From: Humibacter sp049446075
GTDB lineage: Bacteria; Actinomycetota; Actinomycetes; Actinomycetales; Microbacteriaceae
Length of the DNA: 64,000 bases
Reading direction: 5' to 3'
Assembly: GCF_049446075.1 (NCBI RefSeq)
Contig: NZ_JBMSEB010000001.1
Coordinates: 1,426,001 to 1,490,000 of the forward strand
The notes below the pieces were generated by a model, which was not told the DNA's origin, ran no database searches, and saw only the letters and a list, made by a program, of their open reading frames with translations. Of this stretch, positions 17,042 through 23,873 are shown one piece after another. The position numbers and the translations under genes were made by a program. Every line of letters starts with the position of its first letter. Positions within the stretch are counted from its first letter, which is position 1.

Positions 17042-17173
17042 CTAGCCGATGACGCCAGGGCGTTCCTTGGCGGGATACCCTGCGCGCCGGAACCCGGCCG
17101 GACCGGTGAAAGCGGACGGCACGAGGACCGCAACGCCCGCGCACAGCCGCGGCGTGATCTCGGTCTTCGTCAT
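17042..17173 (-). CDS. Small protein of 43 residues, unknown function
   Basis: I do not recognise this protein. It is listed because ATG 17173 is preceded at 5 bp by GAGGAGG, the best ribosome binding site in this part of the window. The product starts MTKTEITPRLCAGVAVLVPS, has a hydrophobic middle with one Cys, and ends Arg/Lys/Gly-rich (FRRAGYPAKERPGVIG). A longer in-frame start at 17248 (68 codons) has no ribosome binding site. It could be a small membrane-associated peptide or a decayed gene fragment. It stands alone on the minus strand between the ABC exporter operon and the alpha/beta hydrolase, with a 7-bp stem hairpin about 90 bp upstream. Confidence 0.4.
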   Translation of the reverse strand: MTKTEITPRLCAGVAVLVPSAFTGPAGFRRAGYPAKERPGVIG

Positions 17174-17178
17174 GTCGT

Positions 17179-17185
17179 CCTCCTC
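17179..17185 (-). promoter_or_regulatory. Strong ribosome binding site of the 43-codon ORF
   Basis: GAGGAGG on the minus strand, 5 bp before ATG 17173. It is the main reason for believing the small ORF. Confidence 0.55.
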
Positions 17186-17422
17186 GCGTATCGGAACGCT
17201 CGCACGTGGAGCGCTCCGCGGTCTCGACCAGTCATCCGTGTGCCGCATCCGGTCCTTCTAGCCACACCGTCAGAGACGGTGCGACAACGGCGACGAAGCC
17301 GGTGAGAGCCGAAAGAGCGACAGCAGGTCAGGCTATACCCGCTCGAGTCGGCCGCGCAATGCCGAACCGACGGATTCGCGCCGCATTCGCGCCCGACCTG
17401 CCGGGTGCGAGAACACGCAAGA
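17186..17422. other. Intergenic stretch between the small ORF and the alpha/beta hydrolase
   Basis: No gene seen. It contains a perfect 7-bp stem hairpin, CACCGTC-aga-GACGGTG at 17265-17281, of unknown role. Confidence 0.4.
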
Positions 17423-17460
17423 AGGGCGGGAACAGATGCCGGCGCATCCGTCCCCGCCCT
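17423..17460 (-). terminator. Terminator of the alpha/beta hydrolase gene
   Basis: Arms of 17 bp with two mismatches (AGGGCGGGGACGGATGC on the minus strand and its partner) surround a 4 nt loop, 15 bp past the hydrolase stop codon. The minus strand then reads TTCTTG, a weak T-rich tail. Confidence 0.7.
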
Positions 17461-17475
17461 CTCGAACGGCTCGTA

Positions 17476-18318
17476 CTACTGCGCGAGGAACTCGCCGAGC
17501 GCTGCGTTCACCTCGTCCGTGTGGGTCCACAACAGACCGTGCGGCGCACCCTCGATCTCGATGTACTTCGCCTCGGGAAGCGCCTGGTGGAAACGGCGAG
17601 CGGTGGCGTCGATCGGAAGGATGTTGTCGCTCGTGCCGTGCAGGATGAGCGTGGGCTTGCCTGCCGCACGCACCGCCTCTACGTCGCTACGGAAGTCCTC
17701 GATCCAGGAGGGCACGACGGCGTAGGCGGCGACCGGAGCGCTGCCGATCGCGACGTTCCAGCTGCCGGTCACGGCCTCCTGGCTGATGCGGGAGCCGAGG
17801 TTCTCGTCAAGGTTGTAGAAGTTGTTGTAGAACTGGGTGAACCACGCGAACCTGTCACCCTTGGCTGCCGCGACGATGCCGTCGAAGACGTCTTGCGGCA
17901 CGCCGTCCGGGTTGTCGTCGCGCTGAACGAGGAACGGCTCGAGCGAGGCGAGGAAGGCGAGCTTGGCCACCCGCTCGTGACCGTAGCGTCCGACGTACCT
18001 GGCGAGTTCGCCCGTGCCCATCGAGAACCCGACGAGGACGACGTCGTGCAGGTCGAGCTTCTCGAGCACCGTGTTGAGGTCTGCCGCGAACGTGTCGTAG
18101 TCGTAGCCGGCGTTGACCTTCGACGACTGGCCGAAGCCGCGACGGTCATACGTGATGACCCGATATCCGTCGGCCAGAAGCTGCCGCGTCTGGCGCTCCC
18201 AGCTGTGACCGTCGAGCGGGTAGCCGTGGATGAGGACGACAGGCTGCCCGGAGCCCTGGTCTTCGTAGTAGAGCTCGATCGGAGTCGTGTTCTCGGTGCC
18301 GACGGTGATGTAACCCAT
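17476..18318 (-). CDS. Alpha/beta hydrolase, non-heme chloroperoxidase/perhydrolase type
   Basis: A 280-residue alpha/beta hydrolase of the non-heme haloperoxidase (perhydrolase/esterase) group. The full triad is visible: Ser99 in GFSMG, Asp231 in HGTSDNILP and His260 in EGAPHGLLW. The oxyanion-loop HGYPLDGHSW is at 31-40 and TYDRRGFGQSS at 57-66. The start was set at ATG 18318, which follows AAGGGAAGG and begins the domain (MGYITVGTENT); an upstream start at 18372 would run through the operator region and is unlikely. It is divergent from a TetR regulator, and the 94 bp between them hold two identical-arm palindromes, so TetR almost certainly controls it. No signal peptide is present; the enzyme is cytoplasmic. 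Confidence 0.9.
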   Translation of the reverse strand: MGYITVGTENTTPIELYYEDQGSGQPVVLIHGYPLDGHSWERQTRQLLADGYRVITYDRRGFGQSSKVNAGYDYDTFAADLNTVLEKLDLHDVVLVGFSMGTGELARYVGRYGHERVAKLAFLASLEPFLVQRDDNPDGVPQDVFDGIVAAAKGDRFAWFTQFYNNFYNLDENLGSRISQEAVTGSWNVAIGSAPVAAYAVVPSWIEDFRSDVEAVRAAGKPTLILHGTSDNILPIDATARRFHQALPEAKYIEIEGAPHGLLWTHTDEVNAALGEFLAQ

Positions 18319-18341
18319 GATGCCTTCCCTTTCGCCCTGGC

Positions 18342-18357
18342 GAGAACGGTCGTTCTC
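18342..18357. promoter_or_regulatory. TetR operator O1 (hydrolase side)
   Basis: GAGAACGGTCGTTCTC: perfect 7-bp arms around a 2 bp centre, 24 bp upstream of the hydrolase ATG. It shares both arms with O2, whose centre is 35 bp away. Confidence 0.8.
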
Positions 18358-18376
18358 ACCGATGCATCTCACACTA

Positions 18377-18392
18377 GAGAACGAGCGTTCTC
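18377..18392. promoter_or_regulatory. TetR operator O2 (regulator side)
   Basis: GAGAACGAGCGTTCTC: the same 7-bp arms as O1 around a different 2 bp centre. It ends 8 bp before the TACACT -10-like element of the TetR gene, so binding would also block the regulator's own promoter. Confidence 0.8.
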
Positions 18393-18400
18393 ATGTCAAG

Positions 18401-18406
18401 TACACT
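18401..18406 (+). promoter_or_regulatory. -10-like element TACACT for a leaderless tetR mRNA
   Basis: TACACT ends 6 bp before ATG 18413; no Shine-Dalgarno sequence is present. Confidence 0.45.
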
Positions 18407-18412
18407 GTTCGC

Positions 18413-18976
18413 ATGACCGAAGGAGACGCGCGCGAGCGCATCCTCACCGCCGCGGAGGAGCTGTACTACCGAAAGGGGTACGCGTCCGTCGGCATGGACG
18501 AGCTGCGAGCGGCGGCAGGAGTGTCGCTGCGCCGGCTCTACGCGCTCTACCCATCGAAGAACGAGATTGTGCAGGCGGTGCTTGCACGCAAACACACCGA
18601 GTGGGAGCAGGGCCTGGATCACGCCGTGGCGGATGCCGGTGCCGACGCCCGCGCACGGCTGCTGGCGGTGTACGGCTACCTGGAGGACTGGTTCTGCACC
18701 GACAGCTTCCGCGGGTGCGCATTCATCAACGCCTTCGGAGAGCTCGGCGGCACGAACCCGGAGGTCGCAAGGATCGTCCGTGAGCACAAGGCGTCGTTCC
18801 AGGAGTACATGGCGGGCCTCGTGAGTGCGACGGGGGCGCCGTCATCTCTCGGGGCGCAGCTCTCGATCCTCGCCGAGGGAGCGCAGAGCACGGCCGCGAT
18901 CTCCGGCGACCCGCACGTGGCCGTTCAGGCCAGGGCGGCGGCCGAGGTGCTCATCGACGCAGCGGTGCGCGGCTAG
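18413..18976 (+). CDS. TetR/AcrR-family transcriptional regulator
   Basis: A 187-residue TetR-family repressor. The N-terminal DNA-binding domain is clear: ARERILTAAEELYYRKGY (residues 5-22) followed by the helix-turn-helix VGMDELRAAAGVSLRRLYAL and SKNEIVQAVL. The C-terminal ligand-binding part contains CTDSFRGCAFINAFGEL, a block common in TetR proteins linked to oxidoreductase or hydrolase genes. ATG 18413 was chosen because the homologous domain starts here and a -10-like element lies 6 bp upstream; the longer frame from 18317 would cross both operators. It probably represses itself and the divergent alpha/beta hydrolase through the two palindromes. The inducer is unknown. Confidence 0.92.
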   Translation: MTEGDARERILTAAEELYYRKGYASVGMDELRAAAGVSLRRLYALYPSKNEIVQAVLARKHTEWEQGLDHAVADAGADARARLLAVYGYLEDWFCTDSFRGCAFINAFGELGGTNPEVARIVREHKASFQEYMAGLVSATGAPSSLGAQLSILAEGAQSTAAISGDPHVAVQARAAAEVLIDAAVRG

Positions 18977-19057
18977 TCTCGCCGGGCATCCGCACTCGGT
19001 TGCGCCCGTCGCCGCGGCGTCCCCGAGGGCGAGCCGCCGGGGCGAGCCATCGGAGCG

Positions 19058-20137
19058 TCAGGCCAGCACCGGCACGCGGTCGAGCCGCTCCATGGCGATC
19101 GCCTCGGCGGCCGCGAGCGTCGTGATGTCGCGCTGCGCTGCATCCGCGAAGATCTCGCCGACGGTGTCGCCGATCTGCTCGACGCGCCGCCTCGTGGCGT
19201 CGGCGGACGCACCGGGGCGGGTGAGCGTGTCGAGGAAGATGACGCCGCCCGCATTCACGACGAAGTCGGGCGCCCACAGAATGCGGCGACGGCGCAGCAG
19301 CTCGGCGACGCCGCGCTCCGCCAGCTGGTTGTTCGCCGGCCCGCACACGGCTCGCACCTGCAACTCGTCGACCGCCTCGACCGTGAGGATGCCGCCGACG
19401 CCTGCAGGCACGAGCACGTCGCCTGGCACCCTGGTCGCCTCGTCCGGCTCCGTCCACTGGGCTCCGAGGCGGGCCGCCAGCTCGCGCTTCGCCGGGTTCA
19501 CATCGGTGACCGTGAGGATGCCTCCGTCGGCCGCCAGTCGCGTCGCAAGGATGGAGCCGACGTGCCCGAGGCCGACCACCGTGAACCGACGACCTGCGAC
19601 GGTGCGATCGCCGAAGACGGAGTGAAGCGTCGAAAGGATGCCTGCGTACACGCCCTGGGCGGTGGCGTCGCTCGGCTCGCCGACGCCGCCCTTGTCGGCG
19701 GGGAGGCCGCACACGTGCGATGTGCGCTCGGCCACCACGGCCATGTCGTCTGCGCTGGTGCCGACGTCTTCGGCGGTCATGTACGCGCCGCCGAGGGACT
19801 CGATCGCGTCGCCCAGGTCGAGCATCACGGCGCGCCGGCGGTCGGCATCCAGTTGAACGCCACGCGGCACGTGGATGACGGTCTTACCGCCGCCTCGGTT
19901 CAAACCCGCTGCCGCGTTCTTGAACGTCATGCCCTCTGCCAGGCGAAGCGAGTCGTAGACGGCATCGACCCAGTCGTCGTAGGTCCACAGCCGGCAGCCG
20001 CCCAGGGCTTGCCCGAGCCGGGTGGAGTGCACCGCGATGCTGATCGTCAGCCCGCTTCGCGGCCCCTTCACGATCAGGAGCTTCTCGTGCGGAAGTTCGG
20101 TTCCGAAAGCTTCGGCGAGATCGGGCATGGCGGACAT
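19058..20137 (-). CDS. Valine/leucine dehydrogenase (Glu/Leu/Phe/Val dehydrogenase family)
   Basis: A 359-residue NAD-dependent branched-chain amino acid dehydrogenase, which interconverts valine or leucine with the 2-oxo acid and ammonia. Seen: LGGCRLWTYDDW (45-56), the substrate-binding GMTFKNAAAGLNRGGGK (69-85) with the two lysines (Lys73, and Lys85 as the expected catalytic residue), the AEDVGTSADDM block near 117, and the Rossmann motif VVGLGHVGS near 190. The length matches actinobacterial valine dehydrogenases (about 360). ATG 20137 has AAGGAG 6 bp upstream; the longer frame to 20215 is rejected. It is convergent with tetR (about 80 bp gap). Val versus Leu preference cannot be decided from the sequence. 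Confidence 0.92.
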   Translation of the reverse strand: MSAMPDLAEAFGTELPHEKLLIVKGPRSGLTISIAVHSTRLGQALGGCRLWTYDDWVDAVYDSLRLAEGMTFKNAAAGLNRGGGKTVIHVPRGVQLDADRRRAVMLDLGDAIESLGGAYMTAEDVGTSADDMAVVAERTSHVCGLPADKGGVGEPSDATAQGVYAGILSTLHSVFGDRTVAGRRFTVVGLGHVGSILATRLAADGGILTVTDVNPAKRELAARLGAQWTEPDEATRVPGDVLVPAGVGGILTVEAVDELQVRAVCGPANNQLAERGVAELLRRRRILWAPDFVVNAGGVIFLDTLTRPGASADATRRRVEQIGDTVGEIFADAAQRDITTLAAAEAIAMERLDRVPVLA

Positions 20138-20143
20138 CGGTGT

Positions 20144-20149
20144 CTCCTT
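20144..20149 (-). promoter_or_regulatory. Ribosome binding site deciding the dehydrogenase start
   Basis: AAGGAG on the minus strand, 6 bp before ATG 20137; rules out the longer alternative frame. Confidence 0.75.
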
Positions 20150-20366
20150 CTGCTGGCCGCGACAACGGGGTGGTGTGTCATGGCGACTGTCCCGCCTCGT
20201 GAGCGGGAGGTACATCGACTATCTTGCCATCGCGCGCGGGGCCTGCGGGTCGTCTGCGCCGCCTGCACCCCCGGCGCCTGCACCACCGGCGCCACAGCGC
20301 CGCATCCTGCGCGGCCACCACACCCCGCCGCCTGATGCGCCGCCACCGCGCCCCACCTGCTGCACC
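20150..20366. other. Non-coding, C/G-rich stretch before the 105-bp repeats
   Basis: No gene supported. It contains short imperfect CTGCACC and GCGCC reiterations similar to the linker before the second 105-bp repeat. The dehydrogenase promoter should lie in its first part. Confidence 0.4.
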
Positions 20367-20471
20367 GTCCACAACGTCTGCGCCACTTTGCAGCGATTGC
20401 GCCACGCTTTCTGGCGCAATCAGCGCACAGTGGCGCACTCAGCGAGGGCGGTCTGCGCGCCGGGCGCAGCG
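20367..20471. repeat. 105-bp palindromic repeat, copy 1
   Basis: Direct repeat of the block at 20560-20664 with about ten differences. Inside it, two nested inverted repeats fold back: an outer pair built on CTGCGCCACTTTG and a reverse partner containing GTGGCGCA, and an inner pair TTGCGCCA-CGCTTTC-TGGCGCAA. The result is a long potential hairpin. It ends with CGCCGGGCGCAGCG. Confidence 0.75.
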
Positions 20472-20559
20472 ACGCCGGCGTGCGGCCTCGGTGGTCAGCC
20501 GACGCGCGGAGCGTGCGCGCCGTCTGCGCCACCACCTGCACCACCGGCACCCCGGCGCC

Positions 20560-20664
20560 GTCCACAACTTCTGCGCCACTTTGCAGTGACTGCGCCACGC
20601 TTTCTGGCGCAATCAGCGCAAAGTGGCGCACTCAGCAAGGGCGGTGTGAGCGCCGGGCGCAGCG
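20560..20664. repeat. 105-bp palindromic repeat, copy 2
   Basis: Second copy, 193 bp downstream of the first in the same orientation. The outer arms are perfect here: TGCGCCACTTTGC pairs with GCGCAAAGTGGCGCA except for one insertion. Both copies start with GTCCACAAC and end with CGCCGGGCGCAGCG. Confidence 0.75.
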
Positions 20665-20735
20665 GGGCGGGTGTGCGCGCCGGGCGCAGCGGCGCGGGTG
20701 TGCGCGCCGGGCGCGATGGTGCGCGCCGGGCTCGG
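20643..20735. repeat. About 27-bp tandem repeat, three to four units
   Basis: Units built on GTGTGCGCGCCGGGCGCAGC recur at about 20643, 20669, 20696 and (shortened) 20720. The first unit overlaps the end of the second 105-bp repeat. It lies just past the stop of the dimethylargininase gene and may have grown from the end of that repeat. Confidence 0.6.
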
Positions 20736-20756
20736 CGGCGGCGTGCGGGTTGGTGG

Positions 20757-21962
20757 TCAGCCGACCTGGATGCTCAGGCAGGTGACGCAACCCTCGAGCT
20801 TCTCGAACTCGGAGACGTCGACCGTGACCACGCGGTAGCCGAGATCGGTGAGAAGCTCCGCCGTCTTGGGAGCGGATGCCGCCAGCAGCACGGCATCCGG
20901 TGCCAGCACCACGACGGAGACACCGGATGGCTCAGGCACCTCGAGGAAGCGGTCGAAGACGCTCGGGTCGACGTGCTCACGGCTGCCGATGACCGTGCCG
21001 TCCGGCAGTGCAGTCACGGCGGACTTCAGGTGCAGGGCGCCCTTCACGGGCACGGCGACGACGGAGTAGCCCTCCTCCGCCGCGATGACCCGGAGCTGAC
21101 GGATGCCCTCGGCGTTGGTTCGCTCGCTTCGTCCGACATACACGGTCTCGCCGACGCGCAGCACGTCGCCACCGTCGAGCGTTCCGGGCTCCTCGATGCG
21201 GTCGATACGCAGTCCCAGCTCGGTGAGCACGGCTTCCGTGCCGGCCGTCTCGCCGCGGCGCTGCTCCGCGCCAGGGCGGGCGATGACGGCGCGGTCGCCG
21301 AGCACGACCGCCGTGTCCTCGACGAAGACGGAGTCGGCCAGCACCTCGGCCGAAGCGACCTCGACGGTCTCCCAGCCGTTCTCGGCGAGCGCCGCGACGT
21401 AGGCATCCCACTGCTCGTCGGCCTTCGTCGGCTCGACGGGCACCCTGTCGATGTTCGTGACGATGCCCTCTGCGAGGTTCGTCGCAGGGATGCGCACGAG
21501 CGCGACCCTGCGGCCACGCACCGCCGCCGTGTCGTAGCGGGCGATCACGCGGTACAGCCAGCGACCGAACGTGGGCGTCAGGGCGGTGACCAGGGCGATG
21601 AAGAGCAGATTGCGTTCGCCCGCGATGCTCCAGAGCACCCCGATGTCGGGCTTCTGACCGTTTGTGGCCAGGTAGATCATGGTGTCGATCGTGGTGGCGA
21701 CGATGCCGACCAGGAATCCCGTGATGAGAGCGCCCCACCACGTGGCGAACACGTCGACGAGCGCGGCGACCGCGATAAGCACGAACGTGAAGACCGATGC
21801 GAGCGTGAAGAACCCGCTCAGCGAAACCACCGCCGACCATCCCGCGCCCTGCAAGAGGAAGGCCTCGTTCGTGAGCACCACCGTGCCGACGTGCACCAGA
21901 AGCGCGACGAGGAAGCCGGTGAGAACGGATGCCACGATACGGCGGCTCCAGGGGACAGTCAT
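20757..21962 (-). CDS. Dimethylargininase with an N-terminal four-helix membrane domain
   Basis: A 401-residue fusion. Residues 1-145 hold four predicted membrane helices (about 8-30, 45-70, 75-98, 115-135). Residues 152-401 are a complete dimethylarginine dimethylaminohydrolase (DDAH) domain of the amidinotransferase fold, which hydrolyses methylated arginine to citrulline and a methylamine. Seen: RIPATNLAEGIVTNIDRVP, ADSVFVEDTAVVLGD (209-223), PGTLDGGDVLRVG (259-271), the active-site His311 in GALHLKS, and Cys395 in EGCVTCLS as expected nucleophile. Soluble DDAH is about 250 residues, so the membrane part is an addition. ATG 21962 has no ribosome binding site, but TAGGGT ends 7 bp upstream (leaderless). 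The catalytic domain should face the cytoplasm if the N-terminus does too. Confidence 0.88.
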   Translation of the reverse strand: MTVPWSRRIVASVLTGFLVALLVHVGTVVLTNEAFLLQGAGWSAVVSLSGFFTLASVFTFVLIAVAALVDVFATWWGALITGFLVGIVATTIDTMIYLATNGQKPDIGVLWSIAGERNLLFIALVTALTPTFGRWLYRVIARYDTAAVRGRRVALVRIPATNLAEGIVTNIDRVPVEPTKADEQWDAYVAALAENGWETVEVASAEVLADSVFVEDTAVVLGDRAVIARPGAEQRRGETAGTEAVLTELGLRIDRIEEPGTLDGGDVLRVGETVYVGRSERTNAEGIRQLRVIAAEEGYSVVAVPVKGALHLKSAVTALPDGTVIGSREHVDPSVFDRFLEVPEPSGVSVVVLAPDAVLLAASAPKTAELLTDLGYRVVTVDVSEFEKLEGCVTCLSIQVG

Positions 21963-21969
21963 GCGTATG

Positions 21970-21975
21970 ACCCTA
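21970..21975 (-). promoter_or_regulatory. -10-like element TAGGGT for a leaderless dimethylargininase mRNA
   Basis: TAGGGT on the minus strand ends 7 bp before ATG 21962; no Shine-Dalgarno sequence is present. Confidence 0.4.
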
Positions 21976-22028
21976 CTGGAGCGGATGCTATGCGCCGGCT
22001 GGGCGGGCGCCGCAGCTCCCCTGCAGCA

Positions 22029-23276
22029 CTACTCCCCCGCCATCGACGACGACGGGTCTGCTTCGATCGCTCGGGCTGCCTGGGTGTGCGAGAACTTGAA
22101 CGCGCGCAAGCCGAGGAGCACGAGCAGGATCGGCACAGCGGACGAGCAGGCGACGACCAGGAACGCGGTGCGTGGGCCTGTCGCGTCATTGATGAGGCCG
22201 CCGACGAAGGAGCCGAGCGACATTCCGCAGATGACGAGCATGTTCAACCACGCGAGGGCTTCGGTAATGATGGTCGGCGCGACGATCTCGTGGGCGATGT
22301 GGTTGACGGCGATCATGAGCGGGGCGATCGTGGCGCCGGCAAGGAATCCAAGCGGGTAGAACCACCAGATGCTCGGGGCCAGGGCGAGCGACGCCCACGT
22401 GATGAACAGGGCCAGCGACGTGCCGACGAGCATCTGGCGGGAACGGAGCCTGGTGGACAGCGCGCCGAAGATGAATCCCCCGGAGGCGCTGCCGATGGAG
22501 TAGGCCGTGAGCACTGTTCCGGCGAGTTCGGGCACTCCGCCCGCGGTCGCCATCGAGACGATCGTCAGGTCGTTGATGCCGAAGCCGATGCCGGTCGCGA
22601 AACTCGCAAGCAGGAGGATGAGGAACGGGGCCGAGTGCAGCAGCCGGCCCGGCCGGTGGGCGTGCTCGGCCACGGGCGCCGGTTTCGCATCCGGCATCAT
22701 CCTCAGGAAGAGAGCGCCGAGCGGTCCGACGATCCCGGAGAGGATCAGTCCCCCGGCCGGAGCGACGCCGGCCGCGAGGAAGGCTGCCACGGCCGGCCCG
22801 AACACCCAGACGATCTCGTCTGCGACGGCTTCGACGGCGTAGGCGGTGCGTAGCAGGAAGGTGTCCTCGACGATCGCGGCCCATCGCGCACGCATGAAGG
22901 CTCCGACGGGCGCGACGGTGATGCCGCAGAACACCGACATGATCACCAGGCCCACCATTGAACCGAGGTAGCCACTGGCGACGGCGCCCGCTATCGCCAA
23001 CGGATGCGTGATCGCGGATGCCAGGAGCAGTTGCCGCTGCCCGCGACGATCGGCGACGCGGCCGGCAAGAGGGCCGACGAGACCCATCGAGGCGATGGCG
23101 AGGCCAGAGGTGAGACCGCCGAGCGCGTACGACCCGGTGCTCGCGTGCGCGAAGAAGAGGAAGCCGAAACCCAGCACGGCGATCGGGGTGCGTGCGAGCA
23201 GGCCGGCGACCACCATGATGGTGCGGGACGGTGCCGACAAGAGCCTGCCGTACGCACGGAAACCGAGGTTGCTCAC
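22029..23276 (-). CDS. MFS-family transporter
   Basis: A major facilitator superfamily protein of about 415 residues with roughly 12 hydrophobic segments. The loop GRVADRRGQRQLLLAS after helix 2 is the conserved MFS motif A region. The second half opens with SAPFLILLLASFATGIGFGIN and has the matching loop STRLRSRQMLVGTSLALF. Drug or metabolite export is the usual role for this subgroup (sugar-efflux/SET-like and multidrug), but no substrate can be named. The start is uncertain: GTG 23276 is preferred, TTG 23303 is also in frame, and neither has a strong ribosome binding site. A TAGCCT element and a 12-bp palindrome lie upstream. Confidence 0.88.
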   Translation of the reverse strand: MSNLGFRAYGRLLSAPSRTIMVVAGLLARTPIAVLGFGFLFFAHASTGSYALGGLTSGLAIASMGLVGPLAGRVADRRGQRQLLLASAITHPLAIAGAVASGYLGSMVGLVIMSVFCGITVAPVGAFMRARWAAIVEDTFLLRTAYAVEAVADEIVWVFGPAVAAFLAAGVAPAGGLILSGIVGPLGALFLRMMPDAKPAPVAEHAHRPGRLLHSAPFLILLLASFATGIGFGINDLTIVSMATAGGVPELAGTVLTAYSIGSASGGFIFGALSTRLRSRQMLVGTSLALFITWASLALAPSIWWFYPLGFLAGATIAPLMIAVNHIAHEIVAPTIITEALAWLNMLVICGMSLGSFVGGLINDATGPRTAFLVVACSSAVPILLVLLGLRAFKFSHTQAARAIEADPSSSMAGE

Positions 23277-23342
23277 GGCGCGATCCGCCCGTTCTCGATC
23301 CAACCGATCACCGTCTCGTCCGCCCTTCGACCGCAGCTTTCT

Positions 23343-23348
23343 AGGCTA
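23343..23348 (-). promoter_or_regulatory. -10-like element TAGCCT upstream of the MFS gene
   Basis: TAGCCT on the minus strand, about 40-70 bp before the two candidate starts. The palindrome at 23362-23373 falls in what would be the spacer between -10 and -35. Confidence 0.35.
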
Positions 23349-23361
23349 TCGCGCGAGCGGC

Positions 23362-23373
23362 CGAATCGATTCG
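23362..23373. promoter_or_regulatory. 12-bp perfect palindrome in the MFS promoter region
   Basis: CGAATCGATTCG, centred about 90 bp before the MFS start. Its 10-bp core GAATCGATTC is identical to the palindrome before the ABC exporter operon. Confidence 0.45.
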
Positions 23374-23401
23374 TCTCGGCCGGGCGGCATCCGCGTGCCG
23401 A

Positions 23402-23863
23402 TCACGCGAGGTAGCCGCCCAGGGTCTCGAGCACGCCTCGGCTGCCCCTTTCCCGGTTCGGCCCGTCTGCCCAGAAACGGTCGAAGAAGACGCCGTGCTC
23501 GACCTGCGTGAGTCGCGTGCCGCCCTCGATCCGGTCGAACTCGAACGATGCGACGGACGTGGACATGTGGACGCCGTCAAGCCACATGTCATAGGTGTTG
23601 ACGATGCGGACGTGCTCGACGATGTCGGTGTACGTGGCCTCGAATCGCGAGACCGGCCCGTCGTGGAACGTGCCTTCAGCGATGTCGCGGCCACCCACCC
23701 GGAAGTCGAATGCCCATTCGCCGGTCTCGAAGGCATCCCCTGCCCCGAACCATTCGAACTTCTCAGACTCGATGGCAAACGCATTCCAGACACGTTCGAG
23801 GGCGACGGGGTAGTCCCGGTTGAGCGTGAATCCGGAATGGGCGAGCCGGCGATCGCTGGTCAT
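23402..23863 (-). CDS. SRPBCC-family protein (AHSA1-like)
   Basis: A 153-residue START/Bet v1-like (SRPBCC) protein. The typical opening is FTLNRDYPVALERVWNAFAIE (residues 11-31) and the conserved VGGRDIAEGTFHDG near 55. The C-terminal helix ends ERGSRGVLETLGGYL, as in activator-of-Hsp90-like proteins paired with ArsR regulators. Such proteins bind small hydrophobic ligands, but the function here is unknown. ATG 23863 was chosen because AGGA precedes it and the domain begins there. It lies 10 bp behind the reductase gene, the third gene of the ArsR operon. Confidence 0.88.
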   Translation of the reverse strand: MTSDRRLAHSGFTLNRDYPVALERVWNAFAIESEKFEWFGAGDAFETGEWAFDFRVGGRDIAEGTFHDGPVSRFEATYTDIVEHVRIVNTYDMWLDGVHMSTSVASFEFDRIEGGTRLTQVEHGVFFDRFWADGPNRERGSRGVLETLGGYLA

Positions 23864-23873
23864 TGGGCAGGTC

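Noticed and set aside
17265..17281. Possible tRNA or riboswitch element around a 7-bp hairpin
   Set aside because: No second or third stem of a tRNA cloverleaf and no known riboswitch core was found nearby.
20074..20631. Minus-strand frame with a repeated MRHFALIAPESVAQSLQSG peptide
   Set aside because: The repeated peptide is only the translation of the 105-bp DNA repeat; no ribosome binding site and the frame runs into the dehydrogenase start.
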